A stretch of 64,000 nt of DNA. Origin: JAMXLO01 sp963819855. Its GTDB lineage: Bacteria; Pseudomonadota; Alphaproteobacteria; Acetobacterales; Acetobacteraceae. The stretch covers positions 434,001 through 498,000 of the forward strand of contig CAWFYC010000020.1 of the NCBI GenBank assembly GCA_963819855.1. The letters run 5' to 3'. A program made the position numbers and the translations under genes. Positions 61,796-64,000 of this stretch are shown one piece after another. Numbering within the stretch: position 1 is the stretch's first letter; each line of letters opens with the position of its first letter. The notes beneath the pieces were generated by a model. It saw nothing but the letters and a program-made list of their open reading frames with translations, made no database searches and was not told where the DNA came from.

Positions 61796-63811
61796 ATGTT
61801 GCGCACCCTGCTGATCGCCAATCGTGGCGAGATTGCCTGCCGCATCGCCCGCACCGCGCGACGCATGGGCATCGCGACCGTCGCCGTGTATTCGGCGGCC
61901 GATGCCGAGGCGCTGCACGTGAGGGCCGCGGACCGTGCCGTTCTGATCGGTCCGGCGCCGGCGCGCGACAGCTACCTCAACATCCCACATATCATTGCAG
62001 CGGCAAGGCGCGGCGGTGCGGATGCCATCCATCCCGGCTACGGCTTCCTGTCGGAGAATCCCGACTTTGCCGAGGCCTGCGCGCAGGCGGGCATCGTCTT
62101 CGTCGGACCACCACCGTCGGCGATGCGCGCAATGGGGTCGAAGTCGGCGGCCAAGACACTGATGGAAAGTTCCGGCGTGCCGTTGCTGCCGGGTTATCAC
62201 GGCGAGCGACAGGACGCCGCATTCCTTGCCGATCAGGCGAACCGCATCGGTTTCCCGCTGATGATCAAGGCGGTGTCCGGCGGTGGCGGCCGGGGCATGC
62301 GCGTCGTGTCCGGCGCAGCCGAATTCGGCATGGCATTGGAAGCGGCCCGCCAGGAAGCCGCGTCCGCGTTTGGCGATGACCGCGTGCTGCTCGAACGCTA
62401 TCTGACGCATCCGCGTCACATCGAAATGCAGGTGTTCGCCGACCGACACGGCAACGTCGTACATCTGTTCGAGCGCGACTGCTCGGTGCAGCGCCGGCAT
62501 CAGAAGGTGATCGAGGAGGCGCCGGCACCTGGTCTCGATGACGATCGCCGCGCCGCGATGGGACGGGCCGCCATCGCCGCGGCACGTGCTGTCGGTTACG
62601 TAGGGGCCGGCACGGTCGAGTTCGTTGCCAATGCGGACGGCTTCTTCTTCCTGGAGATGAACACTCGCCTCCAGGTCGAACATCCGGTGACCGAGATGAT
62701 CACCGGCTTCGATCTCGTCGAATGGCAGTTGCGTGTGGGCGCGGGCGAGCCTCTGCCGGTCGGGCAGGATGCGATCCGAATCAATGGCCATGCGATCGAG
62801 GCACGTATCTACGCCGAGGACCCTGCGCGCGACTTCGCACCCTCTATCGGACGTCTGGCGCTATTTCGCACACCTGAGCCGTCGGCGAACATTCGAACCG
62901 ATACCGGCTTCGCAACAGACGATGAGGTTTCGGTTCACTACGATGCCATGCTCGCCAAATTGATCTGCCGCGGCACCACGCGCGACGAGGCGTTGCAAAC
63001 ACTGCGCCGCGCACTGGCCGATACCGACGTGGTTGGTGTGGCCAGCAATCTCGATCTGCTCGGCCGCATCGCGGCGCATCCGGCATTCGCCACCGGTGGT
63101 GTGGACACCGGATTCATCGCGCGCCACGGGGAGACGCTGCTCACCCCGCAGCACGAACCACCGATTGAAGTGCTGGCTGCCGCCGCGCTGTGTGTGCTGA
63201 TCGATGAAGCCGAAACGGCTGCGAAGCTCGCAACGTCGAGTGCCGATCCGCACTCGCCGTGGTATTCGCGCGATCACTGGTGGTCGAACGCCACGTTTGA
63301 GCGTGAATTGCCGTTCATCGCCGATGGAGTGTCGATGCCGGTCAAGCTGCGCGGCGACGGCATCGGATGGCAGTTGACGATCGGCGGTCAGCGCATCGCT
63401 GCCAAGGCAACGCGGACACGCGACGGCCGTATGGCGATGGCGCTGGACGATGTGCGCGAACTCGTGTCGGTCATGCATGTCGGCAACACCGTGACGGTTC
63501 GCCGCAACGGCGAGACGTGGCGGCTGCAACTGCCCGACCCGATGGCCTCGGCCGCCGAGGAAGACGATGCCGGCGGCAGGCTTGTCGCGCCGATCCCGGG
63601 CCAGGTCACGCAGGTGGTGGCCGAGCCGGGGATGGAAGTGACGCGCGGTCAGGTCATGGTGGTGCTGGAGGCGATGAAGACGGTGTTCCGCCTCGCCGCG
63701 CCGGCCGACGGTGTCGTCGCGACCGTTTCCTGCCAGGCCGGCGACAGCGTCGTCGAAGGCCAGGTTCTGGTCGGCTTTGTCGAAGGCGACCCTGCCACCC
63801 CGACCGCATGA
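61796..63811 (+). CDS. 3-methylcrotonyl-CoA carboxylase, biotin carboxylase (alpha) subunit
   Basis: A 671-residue subunit: biotin carboxylase domain (about 1-445) with LLIANRGEIACRIARTAR, KAVSGGGGRGMRVV (ATP), and EMNTRLQVEHPVTEMITG (catalytic), a middle linker domain, and a C-terminal biotinyl domain ending VLEAMKT. The biotinyl Lys sits in AMKT where most carboxylases have AMKM. Starts two bases after the beta-subunit stop. Completes the carboxylase of leucine breakdown; the hydratase and HMG-CoA lyase are not in this window. Confidence 0.94.
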   Translation: MLRTLLIANRGEIACRIARTARRMGIATVAVYSAADAEALHVRAADRAVLIGPAPARDSYLNIPHIIAAARRGGADAIHPGYGFLSENPDFAEACAQAGIVFVGPPPSAMRAMGSKSAAKTLMESSGVPLLPGYHGERQDAAFLADQANRIGFPLMIKAVSGGGGRGMRVVSGAAEFGMALEAARQEAASAFGDDRVLLERYLTHPRHIEMQVFADRHGNVVHLFERDCSVQRRHQKVIEEAPAPGLDDDRRAAMGRAAIAAARAVGYVGAGTVEFVANADGFFFLEMNTRLQVEHPVTEMITGFDLVEWQLRVGAGEPLPVGQDAIRINGHAIEARIYAEDPARDFAPSIGRLALFRTPEPSANIRTDTGFATDDEVSVHYDAMLAKLICRGTTRDEALQTLRRALADTDVVGVASNLDLLGRIAAHPAFATGGVDTGFIARHGETLLTPQHEPPIEVLAAAALCVLIDEAETAAKLATSSADPHSPWYSRDHWWSNATFERELPFIADGVSMPVKLRGDGIGWQLTIGGQRIAAKATRTRDGRMAMALDDVRELVSVMHVGNTVTVRRNGETWRLQLPDPMASAAEEDDAGGRLVAPIPGQVTQVVAEPGMEVTRGQVMVVLEAMKTVFRLAAPADGVVATVSCQAGDSVVEGQVLVGFVEGDPATPTA

Positions 63812-63914
63812 TGGCTGTTGCATCAATTCGCGCGGCATGGCCACAGTGGACCGCCCGGCGGCCGGAGTGCCGTGATTGGGCGTGTGGCTATTCCGTGAGA
63901 AGGACAGGAACTCG

Positions 63915-64000
63915 ATGACCGGAAGGAAAGCGTATCTGGCCGCGGCCATATTTGCCGCTGCCGTAACGACAGGCGCGACGGCAGCGGACACACCAGGTGT
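63915..64000 (+). CDS. Secreted protein, N-terminal fragment (signal peptide)
   Basis: Only the first 28 residues fit in the window: a signal peptide with basic MTGRK, a hydrophobic AYLAAAIFAAAVTTGATA core and a cleavage site before ADTPG. AGGACAGGA precedes the ATG. ADTPGV-type starts are frequent in branched-chain amino acid or related ABC binding proteins, which would suit the leucine genes, but the family is not established from this fragment. Confidence 0.6.
   Translation, partial: MTGRKAYLAAAIFAAAVTTGATAADTPG

Noticed and set aside
1..64000. CRISPR arrays, insertion sequences, integrases, prophage modules
   Set aside because: No evenly spaced direct repeats, transposase or integrase motifs, or phage structural genes were seen; the palindromes are dispersed, not arrayed.

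Overview
The window is a high-GC stretch of a bacterial chromosome. The gene families and the layout point to an alphaproteobacterium, most likely Rhodospirillales/Acetobacteraceae: yfgM-like/bamB/der synteny, an Mla-type lipid ABC operon with a STAS domain fused to the permease, dnaA-dnaN-rpsT grouped together, PaoABC-type aldehyde oxidoreductase, leucine-degradation genes and many GMC, LLM and TauD-type oxidoreductases. The placement is inference from gene content; no rRNA is present.

Layout. 1-0.9 kb: the end of a GMC oxidoreductase and a LysM protein. 1.0-4.4 kb: an accessory segment. Three copies of the 3' half of a tRNA-Pro(GGG) gene (1036, 2700 and the complete gene at 4358-4434) divide it into two cassettes of about 1.66 kb each. 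The left cassette holds an AbrB-like antitoxin, a PIN toxin and an AbiU2-like HEPN gene; the right one holds a DUF6883-DUF4926 pair and a membrane/coiled-coil gene. Three of these genes are broken and no integrase is visible. 4.5-8.2 kb: an epimerase, Ku with small neighbours, and a Uma2-family nuclease. 8.2-12.4 kb: yfgM-like, bamB, der and a membrane protein. 12.5-17.4 kb: a five-gene chain with 4-base overlaps encoding an MCE/Mla lipid transporter plus a PotD-like binding protein. 17.5-32.2 kb: mixed metabolism and transport (3-hydroxyisobutyryl-CoA hydrolase, acyl-CoA synthetase, MFS, hybrid histidine kinase, vanadium haloperoxidase-like protein, DMT transporter, thiolase/DUF35 pair, RluA synthase, 2-hydroxyacid dehydrogenase, LLM oxidoreductase). 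32.2-35.6 kb: dnaN, dnaA, a DnaA-box-bearing intergenic region and rpsT.

35.7-48.7 kb: an M81 peptidase and a PHB-depolymerase-like esterase, then a minus-strand catabolic cluster (Fe(II)/2OG oxygenase, ThDP enzyme, EthD-like protein, alpha/beta hydrolase, LLM oxidoreductase, two GMC oxidoreductases, a SelA-like PLP protein). Four genes of this cluster carry six one-base frameshifts in total. 48.8-58.8 kb: a ferredoxin-reductase-like flavoprotein, TfdA-like dioxygenase, ABM monooxygenase, SDR, a three-subunit molybdenum hydroxylase and a second ThDP enzyme. 58.9-63.8 kb: isovaleryl-CoA dehydrogenase and both methylcrotonyl-CoA carboxylase subunits. The window ends in the signal peptide of a secreted protein.

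Two dispersed palindrome families occur between genes (three copies of one, two of the other). No CRISPR array, IS element or integrase was found. The most unusual parts are the nested tRNA-Pro cassettes with toxin/HEPN/DUF6883-DUF4926 cargo, and the frameshift-rich catabolic cluster. For the second, sequencing error and real decay cannot be separated from the sequence alone.
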